Assembly: GCA_030688605.1 (NCBI GenBank)
Contig: JAUYJB010000066.1
Coordinates: 28,522 to 92,521, forward strand
Source: Hyphomicrobiales bacterium
Lineage (GTDB): Bacteria > Pseudomonadota > Alphaproteobacteria > Rhizobiales > NORP267
Direction: 5' to 3'
Length of the DNA: 64,000 bases
The translations under genes were made by a program, and so were the position numbers. This document shows, piece after piece, positions 1 to 8,479 of the stretch. The notes under the pieces are model-generated. The model had not been told where the DNA came from. It did not search any database and saw only the letters and a program-made list of their open reading frames with translations. Position 1 is the stretch's first letter. Each line of letters starts with the position of its first letter.

Positions 1-192
1 CAGCAGTTGACCCAAATCCGACATTTGGGTTGTGCGGTCTCCCTCAAGCGTTCGGCGATTCTTCGCGCGGCACAGCAATCCGTTATCAGTGCTCTGGCAA
101 GTAACCTGCCCGCGAGGCGGCGAAATCAGAGAATTCTGTGGCAGATGCTTCGCCGGCTTGGTAGGGTGGCCGCCTAGCCGAGGGAGGGGAAA
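1..192. other. gene-free leader with stem-loop
   Basis: No convincing gene is seen here. A perfect 7-bp inverted repeat (CCCAAAT at 11-17 and ATTTGGG at 23-29, 5-nt loop) could be a weak terminator of a gene outside the window or an operator; no T-tract follows it. The end of the stretch has a strong Shine-Dalgarno (GGGAGGGG) for the gene starting at 193. Confidence 0.5.
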
Positions 193-663
193 ATGCGCCG
201 ATTTGCCATGCGCGGACTGATGGCTGGAATCGTGGGGGCAGCGATCTGCTCAAGTTCGCCCGTTTTAGCCCAGGATGTCCTCTCAGCCGAAGGGGAGACG
301 CCTGACGTCCGCATCGAGGTCCGCGACCTGAAGCGCGGCGATGGCAACACGGTGACGCTGAGGCTTCGGCTTGTAAACGAATCCGGTGGGGAGTTCAAAG
401 GAAGCTGCCTCATGCGCGAGTATGGGTCGAACGACAATTGCGGCACGTTCAGCGGCGCCTATCTGCTCGACCCAGCCAACAAGAAGAAATACCTGGTGGT
501 TCGCGACACGGAGGGCAATTGCGTCTGCAGCGGCATCGATGACCTGAAGGACGGGAAGAAGATGAATATCTGGGCGACCTATCCCGCGCCACCGGCCGAC
601 GTAACCAAGCTGACCGTGATCGTGCCGGCGTTCGAACCGATTGAAGGTGTTCCCATCAACTGA
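193..663 (+). CDS. secreted hypothetical protein, four cysteines
   Basis: A 156-residue exported protein of unknown function. Residues 1-27 form a typical Sec signal peptide (basic start, hydrophobic core, cleavage near VLAQ). The mature part has four cysteines (C72, C83, C110, C112) that could form two disulfides, and the central strand pattern (alternating hydrophobics around TVTLRLRLV) suggests a beta-rich domain. The GGGAGGGG ribosome site just before the ATG supports this start. It ends 10 bases before the OmpA-family gene and is probably cotranscribed with it. I do not recognise the family. In other genomes small secreted proteins often precede OmpA genes of this type, which is only contextual evidence. 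Confidence 0.75.
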   Translation: MRRFAMRGLMAGIVGAAICSSSPVLAQDVLSAEGETPDVRIEVRDLKRGDGNTVTLRLRLVNESGGEFKGSCLMREYGSNDNCGTFSGAYLLDPANKKKYLVVRDTEGNCVCSGIDDLKDGKKMNIWATYPAPPADVTKLTVIVPAFEPIEGVPIN

Positions 664-673
664 GGGGCGGCCG

Positions 674-1234
674 ATGCGCGCTCTTCTCGCTACGGTCGCC
701 GCGCTGCTGCTGCTGACTGCGGCCGCGGCGGCTCAGGACACCGCGTTCCGCACGCTCGATATCGACTTCCGAACGCTCGACCTCGATTTTCGTTCGCGGG
801 ATTTGCTGATCGCAGCGACCGAAGTGGAGGGCGCGGTGACTGATCTCGCGGTCGAAGAGACCGACACCGAGATACGCATTTCGCTGGCCGCCGATGTGCT
901 CTTCGATTTCGACAGCTCCGACATAAAACCCGAAGCTGCCGCGGCGCTCGGCCAGGTCGCGACGATCATCCGCGAGCACCCGAACCAGCCGGTCAGGATC
1001 GAGGGGCATACCGATTCCAAGGGCTCCGACGCCTACAATCAGGGCCTGTCGGAGGACCGTGCCTTGTCGGTGAAGGAGTGGTTCGCCGATGAGGCCGGCA
1101 TTGGCGCCTCTGCATTTGAGACCACCGGCTTCGGCGAGAGCCAGCCCGCCGCTCCGAACGAGCACCCTGACGGCTCCGACGATCCGGAAGGTCGGCAAAA
1201 GAACCGCCGCGTCGAGATCGTGATCGGCAAGTAG
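674..1234 (+). CDS. OmpA-family peptidoglycan-binding protein
   Basis: A 186-residue envelope protein. A signal peptide (hydrophobic residues 4-20, cleavage near AAAAQ) is followed by a short linker with repeated FRTLD-like motifs, then an OmpA C-terminal domain from about residue 75. The domain starts with VLFDFDSSDIKPEA and contains the peptidoglycan-binding signature GHTDSKGSDAYN with the following LSEDRALSV, including the Asp and Arg that bind diaminopimelate in this family. There is no N-terminal barrel, so it is a periplasmic or lipoprotein-like anchor rather than a porin. An upstream in-frame start at 641 overlaps the previous gene; the ATG at 674 has GAGGGG six bases before it and gives a proper signal peptide, so it is preferred. 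Confidence 0.88.
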   Translation: MRALLATVAALLLLTAAAAAQDTAFRTLDIDFRTLDLDFRSRDLLIAATEVEGAVTDLAVEETDTEIRISLAADVLFDFDSSDIKPEAAAALGQVATIIREHPNQPVRIEGHTDSKGSDAYNQGLSEDRALSVKEWFADEAGIGASAFETTGFGESQPAAPNEHPDGSDDPEGRQKNRRVEIVIGK

Positions 1235-1238
1235 CGGC

Positions 1239-1427
1239 GTGCTGTTGATCATGGATGCCTCGGGCAGCATGAACGCCAAACTGCCCAACGGCGAGACACG
1301 CATCGCGGTGGCGCAGCGTGCGGTCAAGGGAGCGCTGCCACCGGGCGACTACATCGTCGAGGTCGACGGCAACAAGATTCCGTTCCCGGCGACCGAAGGC
1401 GAGGTGCTTGAGCTGAAGCCGCAGTAG
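1239..1427 (+). pseudogene. von Willebrand factor A gene with internal deletion
   Basis: A 62-codon frame beginning GTG at 1239, five bases after the OmpA stop. Residues 1-33 match the start of a vWA domain with the metal-site motif D-A-S-G-S. From about residue 35 the reading jumps to a C-terminal segment (GDYIVEVDGNKIPF and onward) that in full-length relatives lies hundreds of residues later. No export signal or rest of the Rossmann fold is present. The simplest reading is a vWA protein that lost its middle by an in-frame deletion and now survives as a relic. It could still be translated from the OmpA transcript. An assembly collapse is the alternative. Confidence 0.6.
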
Positions 1428-1440
1428 TTGGGAGGGCCGC

Positions 1441-2724
1441 ATGATACGCCTCAATCATTGCAGCCAGGTTGGCGGCAGCGGGACCGAAACACGGCGACGC
1501 GCGCCAGGCCAGGCGCTTGCCGCCGCGCTGGCCGCAGCATTCGCCGTGCTCGTCATCGGCGGCGTGAGTTCTTTGGCACCGATCGGCGCTGTCTTCGCGC
1601 AAACCGCGGGGACCGCCGGCCCGGTCTCGCTCGGCGACCTGTTCAAGCCCCCCCCCGACGGCACGGACTTTCGCGATGGCGCGGAGGGAAAACTCTGGGA
1701 TGCCGCCGGGCAAGCGATCAATCCGCGTGGGTGTCCCCAGCAAGCCAAATTCAAGGTCATTGTGAAGCGCGGCGACCCACTGTTCCAGCTGGCTTTGGCT
1801 TTTGCGCGCCGGGACGCCCTTAGAGCCTTTTTCGCGGACAGTCCCGTGTTCACGAGGATGGAATTTAGCGGCGAAATCGGAAGCAAGGACGATGTCCAAG
1901 TCGACTACCAGCGGATGCCGGATCGGGAGAAGCCGAATCTGCACACCAGTTCGGTTCCGCCCAAGGGCAGAAAGGTCAAGGCCCGCGACACGATCACGGT
2001 CACGATGGTGGCGCGCGACGACGCCACCACTTGGCAAACCGGAATCCAGCGCATCCAACTCATTGCCGTCGGCGACGCGCTGGTCGGCGCTAAGGATTAT
2101 CCGCCCGTTATTCGCCCCAACTGCGAGGGCCGTCCGGAACCGCGGACGTTGGTGCTCACCTACGAGGTGCCGCGAAACCCGCCGCCGGTCGTGCGGCTGC
2201 GCGCGATCGCGGAGGATTTTGCAGGCAACATCGACACCGATATCGCCGAGTTCCCGATCGCCGACTGGTATGGCACCATCAAGAAAACGGCAAAGGGCGG
2301 CGGACACAACCATACGATAGACATCGACTACGCATTCGAAATCGAAAGGAGCGGGACGCTCAAAGGCCGTGCGAGCGCCCGGATCAGCACCGAGGTGGGC
2401 GAGGTTCCTGCCTGCACGATGCGATGGACCTATTCGCCGAGCGAGTTCGACATTCCGCTCAGCGGCCGGCGCGACATTGAGGATTTCGAAATCACGCTTA
2501 CGCCGGGCACGCTAACTGCGACCATTACGAACACGGGTCCCTGCGCGGGGGATCAGCCGTCAAACACCTTTCCTTCTCACATCAACCCGGCCGTGCATGC
2601 GCAAACCAAATACCGCATACCTGCACGAGACGGCGCGACGGACGCGATCGAGCAAACCGCAGGTGCGTTGCCGTGGGGTGTGGTTATGCGCGACACGATC
2701 ACAATCCATCAAGCGCGGCAATAG
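1441..2724 (+). CDS. exported hypothetical protein, 427 aa
   Basis: A large exported protein I do not recognise. The N-terminus is basic (RRR near residue 20) with a hydrophobic stretch at about 26-52 and a likely cleavage after VFAQ, so it is probably periplasmic. The mature region is rich in beta-type sequence, with a segment KARDTITVTMVARDD and a later KGRASARISTEVG strand pattern, which suggests immunoglobulin-like or beta-sandwich domains. The start is supported by GGGAGGG five bases upstream of the ATG. It lies 13 bases after the vWA relic, so all four leftward genes (193-2724) probably form one transcription unit concerned with the envelope. Confidence 0.75.
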   Translation: MIRLNHCSQVGGSGTETRRRAPGQALAAALAAAFAVLVIGGVSSLAPIGAVFAQTAGTAGPVSLGDLFKPPPDGTDFRDGAEGKLWDAAGQAINPRGCPQQAKFKVIVKRGDPLFQLALAFARRDALRAFFADSPVFTRMEFSGEIGSKDDVQVDYQRMPDREKPNLHTSSVPPKGRKVKARDTITVTMVARDDATTWQTGIQRIQLIAVGDALVGAKDYPPVIRPNCEGRPEPRTLVLTYEVPRNPPPVVRLRAIAEDFAGNIDTDIAEFPIADWYGTIKKTAKGGGHNHTIDIDYAFEIERSGTLKGRASARISTEVGEVPACTMRWTYSPSEFDIPLSGRRDIEDFEITLTPGTLTATITNTGPCAGDQPSNTFPSHINPAVHAQTKYRIPARDGATDAIEQTAGALPWGVVMRDTITIHQARQ

Positions 2725-2820
2725 GGCCTCATGGCGCAATGCGCGGGGACTTCCAGTAGGCCACTGCGACGCCAGCAGGCGCACACGAGCTTCATCTTCT
2801 CAACGACGGCGCGGCAACTT

Positions 2821-3402
2821 TCACGCCGCGCCGAAAAACAGGCTCTCCTCCGGCTTCTGCGGATCGATCTTGATCTGCACGTTATCGCCCGGCTTGAACG
2901 CCCAGACCGCCTCGCCGGGAAGCGCGCGGCTCTTGCCTTCGCGCGGCTGGCCTTTCGGATATTCGTAGCGATAGGCCACGTGCCAGCGCGTCTGGCGGTT
3001 GATATCGATCAGGCTACGCCGGATATCGATCACCGTAGCCGTGAGCTCGACGCCGGACTGCATCAGGTGCCGATCGCGCGCGGCCGACTTGCGCGCGACA
3101 TAGATGACGGCCGCGCCTCCGATGCAGCAGACAATGCCGATGAGAGCGAACAGCCACAGCGGCGTGTCGGTGTTCAACGCCTCCGGGTCGGCGAACAGAT
3201 TGATGCCGAAGGTCGCGGCGAGGAAGCCAGCGCCGACCAACAGCCAGATGCCGCCGAACAGATGCCAGAAGAAGCGGTCGCCGCCCATGGCGCCATAGTA
3301 GCCGAAGCACAGCGCCAGCGCGCGCCGAGCGAATGTCGCCGGCGGCATGTCAGCAGCGCGCTTGTCCGTGCGATCTCGCCGAAGGGCAGAAAACGAGGTC
3401 AA
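2821..3402 (-). CDS. DUF3592 membrane protein
   Basis: A 193-residue (or shorter) membrane protein. Two hydrophobic helices occur at about residues 47-70 and 80-103, followed by a soluble C-terminal domain with a conserved beta arrangement (ELTATVIDIR, WHVAYRYEYP, PGDNVQIKIDP, PEES) that matches DUF3592 proteins. Those have two transmembrane segments and an OB-like tail and are of unknown function. The exact start is uncertain: ATGs at 3348 and 3288 are alternatives and none has a clear ribosome site. The 3288 start just before the first helix fits the family length best. It converges with the leftward block and lies downstream of the TPR gene on the same strand. Confidence 0.7.
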   Translation of the reverse strand: MTSFSALRRDRTDKRAADMPPATFARRALALCFGYYGAMGGDRFFWHLFGGIWLLVGAGFLAATFGINLFADPEALNTDTPLWLFALIGIVCCIGGAAVIYVARKSAARDRHLMQSGVELTATVIDIRRSLIDINRQTRWHVAYRYEYPKGQPREGKSRALPGEAVWAFKPGDNVQIKIDPQKPEESLFFGAA

Positions 3403-3436
3403 GCCGCGTTGAGCGCTGCGGCATCGCCATTGCCGT

Positions 3437-4351
3437 TCAGGGCGTGACTCCCAGATCCTTCAGGTTCTTCTTGACGCTTTCGTCGGAGGGATCGAGCTCA
3501 AGGGCCTTGCGGAAGTCGGCGATGGCCTGATCGCGGCGGCCCATGCCGCCGAGGACGCCACCGCGCAACTTGTACGCCATGAGATGGCGCGGATCGAGGC
3601 GAATGGCCTCGTTCGCATCGGCGAGCGCCTGCTCCGGCTGCTTCTTGAAGAAATACGCCACCCCGCGCTGCACGCGCACGTGCGCGTTCTGCGGATCGAT
3701 GCGCAGCGCCTGCCCGAAGTCCGCGATCGCCTTGTCATACTGCTTCTGAAAAAAGTAGGTGAGCCCGCGGTTGAGATAAGCGGTGCCGTGGTCGGGGTCG
3801 AGCTTGATCGCCTGATCGAGATCGGCCATCGCCTGCGGGAAGCGGCTGGTCGTCAGATACAGCGCACCGCGGCTCGAATAGGCGTCCGCGTTGTTCGGGT
3901 CGATCTTGATCGCCTCGCCGTAGTCCGCCGCCGCGAGATCGACCTGGCCCTTCAGCTGGCGCGCGCCGCCGCGGCTGATCAGAGCATCCACGTGCTTCGG
4001 GTCCGCCCGCAGCGCCGCCTCGAATTCGGCGAGCGCTTTGTCCCAGTCGCCTGTCTCCCCGTAGATCCTGCCGCGCGTGTGAAAGCTCTCGGCGTCGTTC
4101 GGATTGAGGCGGATCGCTTCGCTCAGGTCGGCGAGCGCCTCCTTGTGCTGGCCCTGCAGCGCGTAGGTGATGCCGCGGTTGCCGTAGGCTTGCGCGCGCT
4201 TGTCCTGCGGCTCGCCCGCCCGCTCGATGATGCGGGTGCACGCGGGAATGCCCTTTGCAGGATCGCCGCTCGCGCAATCGGCGGCATCGTCGGCCGCGGC
4301 AGGCGCGGAGAAACCGACAATCAGCGCGGCTAAGGCAGATCGACTTCGCAT
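3437..4351 (-). CDS. exported TPR-repeat protein
   Basis: A 304-residue periplasmic protein made almost entirely of tetratricopeptide repeats. After a signal peptide (cleavage near PAAA-DD) come about seven 34-residue TPR units, each with the A-(Y/F)-(S/N)-x-R-G and A-(I/L)-A-D-(F/Y/L)-x-x-A-(I/L)-x-(L/I)-(D/N)-P signature, running to the C-terminus. TPR scaffolds bind partner proteins; no enzymatic domain is visible. The ATG at 4351 is chosen because GGAGAGG lies nine bases upstream and the signal peptide is complete from there; the earlier frame opening is a TTG. No partner can be named. Confidence 0.82.
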   Translation of the reverse strand: MRSRSALAALIVGFSAPAAADDAADCASGDPAKGIPACTRIIERAGEPQDKRAQAYGNRGITYALQGQHKEALADLSEAIRLNPNDAESFHTRGRIYGETGDWDKALAEFEAALRADPKHVDALISRGGARQLKGQVDLAAADYGEAIKIDPNNADAYSSRGALYLTTSRFPQAMADLDQAIKLDPDHGTAYLNRGLTYFFQKQYDKAIADFGQALRIDPQNAHVRVQRGVAYFFKKQPEQALADANEAIRLDPRHLMAYKLRGGVLGGMGRRDQAIADFRKALELDPSDESVKKNLKDLGVTP

Positions 4352-5046
4352 CGACGAAAACCTCTCCAAAGGCTAGATCAATCGCCCCTTGTTGAAAAGC
4401 GTTCTTTGCGTGCCGGGGGCATGGGCAGGACTCCGGCCCCCTTGGCAGCCGCAGTGCGCGCCTTATCAAGCTCCTGCTTCGTCGACGAAGCCCACGCCGC
4501 GCGTCGGTCGAATGTCCGGTTATGGCGCTTCTCGGTCCTGACGGCTATCGTCGAGCACGTCTCCCTTGGTTTCACGAGCGGAAGTGATGCGGCCGACCGA
4601 ATCGCGGCGAAAGGGTTCCCTTTTGCTGCATTGATGAGTCCCTGCGTTCTCGACAAGTTGGAATTGGGACGGCTATCCCACTTTCGTAATTCGATATCGT
4701 CCGACAGTCCGCTCCTGGTCAAACCGCGACCTCGACCCTCAAGCCATCGAGTGCCGCTCCTTGGGTAAGTCCAACGGCCCGAATTGTTGACCCTTATTGT
4801 CGTTGCCCGGCTCGACAAGCCTGCCCTCGGGATCGCCAAAGGCGATACCCGGGGGGCAATCCGGTAACCGCGATGGCCGATGCAATGCACCGCCTCATTC
4901 CAGCTCCCGCGCGGTGGCTACTGGATGCCCCGCTTTCGTGGGGCATGACGAGTCAATGTCAAAGGCCGTTGGTATAAGTCCGGACGTCCTTGTTTGGTGT
5001 TGCGGCTGGGCGTTCATGAGTTCACGTCCTGGAGCGTCGCCCGCAT
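4352..5046. other. gene-free stretch with REP-like palindromes
   Basis: About 700 bases with no convincing gene. Overlapping frames exist on both strands but lack ribosome sites and domain-like sequence. Two palindromes occur near the right end: GGGATCGCC-AAA-GGCGATaCCC (4829-4850) and ATGCCCC/GGGGCAT (4925-4931 and 4940-4946), which resemble dispersed intergenic repeats. The second lies about 100 bases beyond the stop of the cytochrome gene at 5047 and could act as its transcript end, though no T-run follows. Confidence 0.5.
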
Positions 5047-6192
5047 TTACCGCTTGCGTTGGCGCGCGTAATGGGCCGCGAGGTTGCGAATGTCCGATTC
5101 CGACATCTGGAACGACATGGCGTACATCATCTCGTTGGCCCGCTCGCCGGCGTGGAACAGCCGCATGGCCCTGGCCAGATAGGCCTCGTCCTGCCCGGCA
5201 AGCTTGGGGAAACGCTCGTCGGCGCTGTTGCCCCTGGGGCCGTGGCAGCGACCGCACCTCTCGGTCCATTCGGCGACGGTGAGGGGCTTGCGGATCGGCA
5301 GCGCCTTGGGTTCCCGGGTGGCGTAGAAGGCGGCAAGGTCCCTCACGTCCCGATCCCTGAGGGTCTCCACCGCGTCGCGCATCGCGCCGTGGTCGCGGCC
5401 GCCGTCCTTGTAGGCGTTGACCGCCGCGACGAGATAGGCGGCGTCGAGACCGGCGAGCCGGGGGTTCTTGGGATCGCCGCTGTTGCCGTCCCGGCCATGG
5501 CAGCCGACGCAGGGGGCGGTCACCGCGATCCCCGCCAAGGGATCGCCTTCGGCCGGGGTCTCGGACCGCCGCGGCTCCATGGTGGCGTAGAAATAGGCCA
5601 TGTCCTCGATGTCGCCGCGGGTCAGCGGCGCGGCGAACGCCTGCATGGTCGGATCCGGGCGCGTTCCTTCCTGGTAGGCCTTCAAGGCCGTCATCAGGTA
5701 GAGAACGTGCTGTCCCGCCAGGCTCGGCATGCCGGGAATGTCCGTATTGCCGTCCTCGCCATGACAGCCGACGCACGCCGCCGCCGTCTCCCGGACCGCC
5801 GCGAAGGGGTCCGGCTCGGCGGCCGCCGCTGCCTCCGCCCCCGGTTCGGCCGGCCGTTCGCTGAACGGCTTCAGGCTGGCATAATAGGCGGCGACATCGG
5901 TCATGTCCTCGTCGGCGAGCGCGGCGACAACCTGGTTCATCCTCTCGTCTTTCCCATCGCCGGTCCTGTACCGCGTCAGCCCGGCGTGAATGTAGTCGGC
6001 ATACTGGCCGGCGAGATGGGGAACCCCCGGCTCGCGGCCGATGCCGTCCCAGCCGTGGCAGTCCGCGCACAAGGCCGCGACGGCCTTTCCGGCCACGACG
6101 TCGCCGGCACCCGACGCGTCCTGGGCCCGGCCCTCGCCGGTTGCTCCCAGCAAGATGACAGCGCATGCAATCATCAAAGTCTTGCCTGTCAT
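5047..6192 (-). CDS. periplasmic tetraheme cytochrome c (c553-like repeats)
   Basis: A 381-residue secreted cytochrome with a signal peptide (cleavage near GRAQ) and four consecutive cytochrome c class I modules. Heme-binding motifs are CADCH (~42), CVGCH (~141), CVGCH (~228) and CGRCH (~313). Each module repeats the same plan: CxxCHGxxGxx, then PxLAGQxxxYLxxAxxAY, then a methionine that is the probable sixth ligand, and an AAYYA-type end. This resembles four fused c553/c4-type domains, suited to passing electrons along the periplasm. The start has GAGGA close to the ATG. It is the last gene of a leftward operon (10465 to 5047) with other cytochromes. Electron donor and acceptor are not evident from sequence. 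Confidence 0.88.
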   Translation of the reverse strand: MTGKTLMIACAVILLGATGEGRAQDASGAGDVVAGKAVAALCADCHGWDGIGREPGVPHLAGQYADYIHAGLTRYRTGDGKDERMNQVVAALADEDMTDVAAYYASLKPFSERPAEPGAEAAAAAEPDPFAAVRETAAACVGCHGEDGNTDIPGMPSLAGQHVLYLMTALKAYQEGTRPDPTMQAFAAPLTRGDIEDMAYFYATMEPRRSETPAEGDPLAGIAVTAPCVGCHGRDGNSGDPKNPRLAGLDAAYLVAAVNAYKDGGRDHGAMRDAVETLRDRDVRDLAAFYATREPKALPIRKPLTVAEWTERCGRCHGPRGNSADERFPKLAGQDEAYLARAMRLFHAGERANEMMYAMSFQMSESDIRNLAAHYARQRKR

Positions 6193-6265
6193 GACATCCT
6201 CGAACGATTAAAGCATCGGCAAGTTTCGATGCCCCTGGGGCGGGCGCCGCCGATCGGCGTCGGTC

Positions 6266-7045
6266 TTACCCCGGCTGCGATGAGCCGGCCGGCTCGTCGA
6301 CCGAAGTTTCTCGGGCGCTGAATTTGTAGAACCATATCTGATACATCGAAACGATCCATTGGGTGGCGAAGCTCAACCCCATCAGCGCGCCGCCGCCAAT
6401 CACTGTCCACGCGAAGGCGGTATTGATCTTGGTCAGGTACCAGGAGCCCGTATCGATGACAATGGCGAGGAACGGCAAGGCGATGACCAGCGACTTGAAC
6501 CATACCGGCCGCACATAGGCATGACTGAAGATCAGCCCCATGATGAAGAAGATGAAGGTAACGCCGAACAGGTGGATGTGGGAGACGCGCACCAGGGTCG
6601 CCAGGCTCTTGCCCGTATCGATCTGAGCAACCTTCGAGACGTTTTCGTAGCCGTCGAGGTTGACGATATGCGGGTTGCTGCCGTCGTGGCAGGCGAGGCA
6701 GCGTCTCTCGAAAATCGGGGCAATGCGCGTATCGTACTCGCTCTCGTCGAGACCGCGGTTCACCCAGCCGATGATGTCGGCGCGCTCGTCCGGCGGCAGC
6801 ATCCCCGACATCGGCCCCGCCAAGGCCGACTCCAGTCTGGTCGCCGCCTTGTTGCCGCTATAGGCAATGGCGATGTCGTCGGCGGAAAGCCCCGGCTTGC
6901 CATCGCGCCCGGCGTCGACCGTGTAGATCTGGATCATGGCGAAGAGGTAGCCGATGCCGAGCACGATCAGCGTGCCGGTGAACAGCGTCCGCATGCTGAG
7001 CGGGAATTCGCTGTAGTGGAAAAACATTCGGTGCACTTGTGGCAT
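6266..7045 (-). CDS. membrane-bound monoheme cytochrome-like protein
   Basis: A 259-residue inner-membrane protein with an N-terminal helix (about 19-42), a periplasmic loop carrying one heme c motif (IFERRCLACHDG near residue 137), and four more hydrophobic helices at about 160-245. The loop also has an acidic region and a GMLPPDERADIIGWV motif. Histidines in the first helices after the loop (SHIHLFG, FSHAYVRP) could bind heme b, but this is inference. It is a recurrent companion of multiheme cytochromes in proteobacteria without an assigned function. The ATG at 7045 is chosen because GGAGAGG lies upstream; a GTG directly before it is the alternative. It lies between the two tetraheme genes in the same operon. 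Confidence 0.78.
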   Translation of the reverse strand: MPQVHRMFFHYSEFPLSMRTLFTGTLIVLGIGYLFAMIQIYTVDAGRDGKPGLSADDIAIAYSGNKAATRLESALAGPMSGMLPPDERADIIGWVNRGLDESEYDTRIAPIFERRCLACHDGSNPHIVNLDGYENVSKVAQIDTGKSLATLVRVSHIHLFGVTFIFFIMGLIFSHAYVRPVWFKSLVIALPFLAIVIDTGSWYLTKINTAFAWTVIGGGALMGLSFATQWIVSMYQIWFYKFSARETSVDEPAGSSQPG

Positions 7046-7233
7046 CACCCGCGCCTCTCCGTCTTTGTGTCCCCCAATATCACGCCGCCGCGGCGTTTCG
7101 CCATCCCCTTCCGGGACGTGAGCCGGCTCGCATGCCTCCGAAATCCGGCCGATCAGTCATGCCCGGCGCGGACCGACCGCTACGCACTCGCCGCGGCCGC
7201 TTCCAATGCGCGGCGTGGGACCCTGGTCAAGGC

Positions 7234-8445
7234 TCATCTGGCCGGCTGACCCGCATAGTGCGAGGCAACGCTTTCGATGATCGCCTCGCTGTAGGGCAGG
7301 CTCATATTGTGCATCATCGAGCTGCCGCGCTTGCCGTCGCGGTAGGCCCTGAGCGCGTTGATCAGATAGGCCCTGTCCTGTCCGGCAATCTTCGGCACGA
7401 TCAGGGCGGGCTGCTCGACGCCCTCGCCGTGGCAGATATCGCATTTTTCGGCCAACGCCCGCACGGCGAGCTCGGCGCTTTCGGCGGCCATGGATTCCTG
7501 AACCGCGTAGAAGGCGGCAAGATTCTCGATCTCCTCGTCGGTATTCTCGTCGAGCATGACGCTGTGCTGGCGGGTCTGATCCCGGTACGCCTTGATGGCC
7601 TTGACCAGATATTCCGGATCCTGGCCGGCGAGGCTCGGCGTCGAGGTGTCGTGGCTGACGCCGCGCGCGCCGTGGCAGCCGCCGCAGCGGGCGCTGAGCG
7701 GTTCGCCGGCGACCGGATCGCCGAAGCCAGGCGCCTCGCGCCGGGCGGGCGTCTGCGTGGCGTAGTAAAGCGCCAGGGCCTCGATATCGACATGGCTCAG
7801 CTCGCGCAGCATCTCCTGTCCTTCGATGCTGCGGCGCCCGTCCAGATAGGCCCGCACGGCGGAGATGAAATAGCGCGGCTGCTGGCCGGCCAGGCTGGGT
7901 ATGCCGGCGGTGGTGCTGTCGCCGGATTTGCCGTGGCAGCGGGCGCAAACCTGCGAGGCCGCCTCGCCCTTTTCATAAGGCGAAACGACGGCTTGCACCT
8001 CCTCTCCGGCTTCGGCTTGGAGCAGCGGCAGGCTGGCAAAATAGCCGGCGACGTTCCGGATCTGCGCATCCGTCAACTCGGAGGTCAGATCGTGCAGCGC
8101 GGCATGGGTCCGCGTGCCCTCCTTATAGGCGGTCAACGACGCCCGCAGATAGCGCTCGGTCTGGGCGGCCAGATCCGGGATGGCGGGGGCAACGCCGCGC
8201 CCGTCCAGACCATGGCAGCCGACGCACTGCGCCTCGACCACCACCTTGCCGGCCGCGATATCGGCCTGCGCCGCGCCGGCGTCCTCCTCTTCCTCGCAGC
8301 CGATGAGCGCCAGCGGCAACGCCACGACGATCGCCAGCATTCGCGCCGACAGGCTCAGGATCGAAGACGACCGGGCAGGCGGCGAGTGCATCGCCCCGCG
8401 CTGGGCGGAAACGGTCCTGCATTCCCCATTGAGCGTTGTTGCCAT
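7234..8445 (-). CDS. tetraheme cytochrome c lipoprotein (c553-like repeats)
   Basis: A 403-residue paralogue of the tetraheme protein at 5047. A hydrophobic N-terminal segment ends in a lipobox (LALIGC, followed by acidic EEEED), so the mature protein is probably a lipoprotein; Asp/Glu-rich residues after the Cys leave inner or outer membrane placement open. Four heme motifs follow: CVGCH, CARCH, CGGCH and CDICH, each in a module with the LAGQxxxYL signature and a Met-rich end. The ATG at 8445 has a perfect GGAGG eight bases upstream, better than the ATGs at 8460 or further up, which would overlap the previous gene. It is probably cotranscribed with the nine-heme/cytochrome b gene 34 bases upstream. 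Confidence 0.88.
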   Translation of the reverse strand: MATTLNGECRTVSAQRGAMHSPPARSSSILSLSARMLAIVVALPLALIGCEEEEDAGAAQADIAAGKVVVEAQCVGCHGLDGRGVAPAIPDLAAQTERYLRASLTAYKEGTRTHAALHDLTSELTDAQIRNVAGYFASLPLLQAEAGEEVQAVVSPYEKGEAASQVCARCHGKSGDSTTAGIPSLAGQQPRYFISAVRAYLDGRRSIEGQEMLRELSHVDIEALALYYATQTPARREAPGFGDPVAGEPLSARCGGCHGARGVSHDTSTPSLAGQDPEYLVKAIKAYRDQTRQHSVMLDENTDEEIENLAAFYAVQESMAAESAELAVRALAEKCDICHGEGVEQPALIVPKIAGQDRAYLINALRAYRDGKRGSSMMHNMSLPYSEAIIESVASHYAGQPAR

Positions 8446-8479
8446 CGATAGAGCCTCCATATCGTCGATGTGACGCCAC

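Noticed and set aside
4378..4890. 170-codon frame in the gene-free stretch, and a 120-codon frame opposite
   Set aside because: No ribosome site, no domain; the region contains REP-like palindromes instead.
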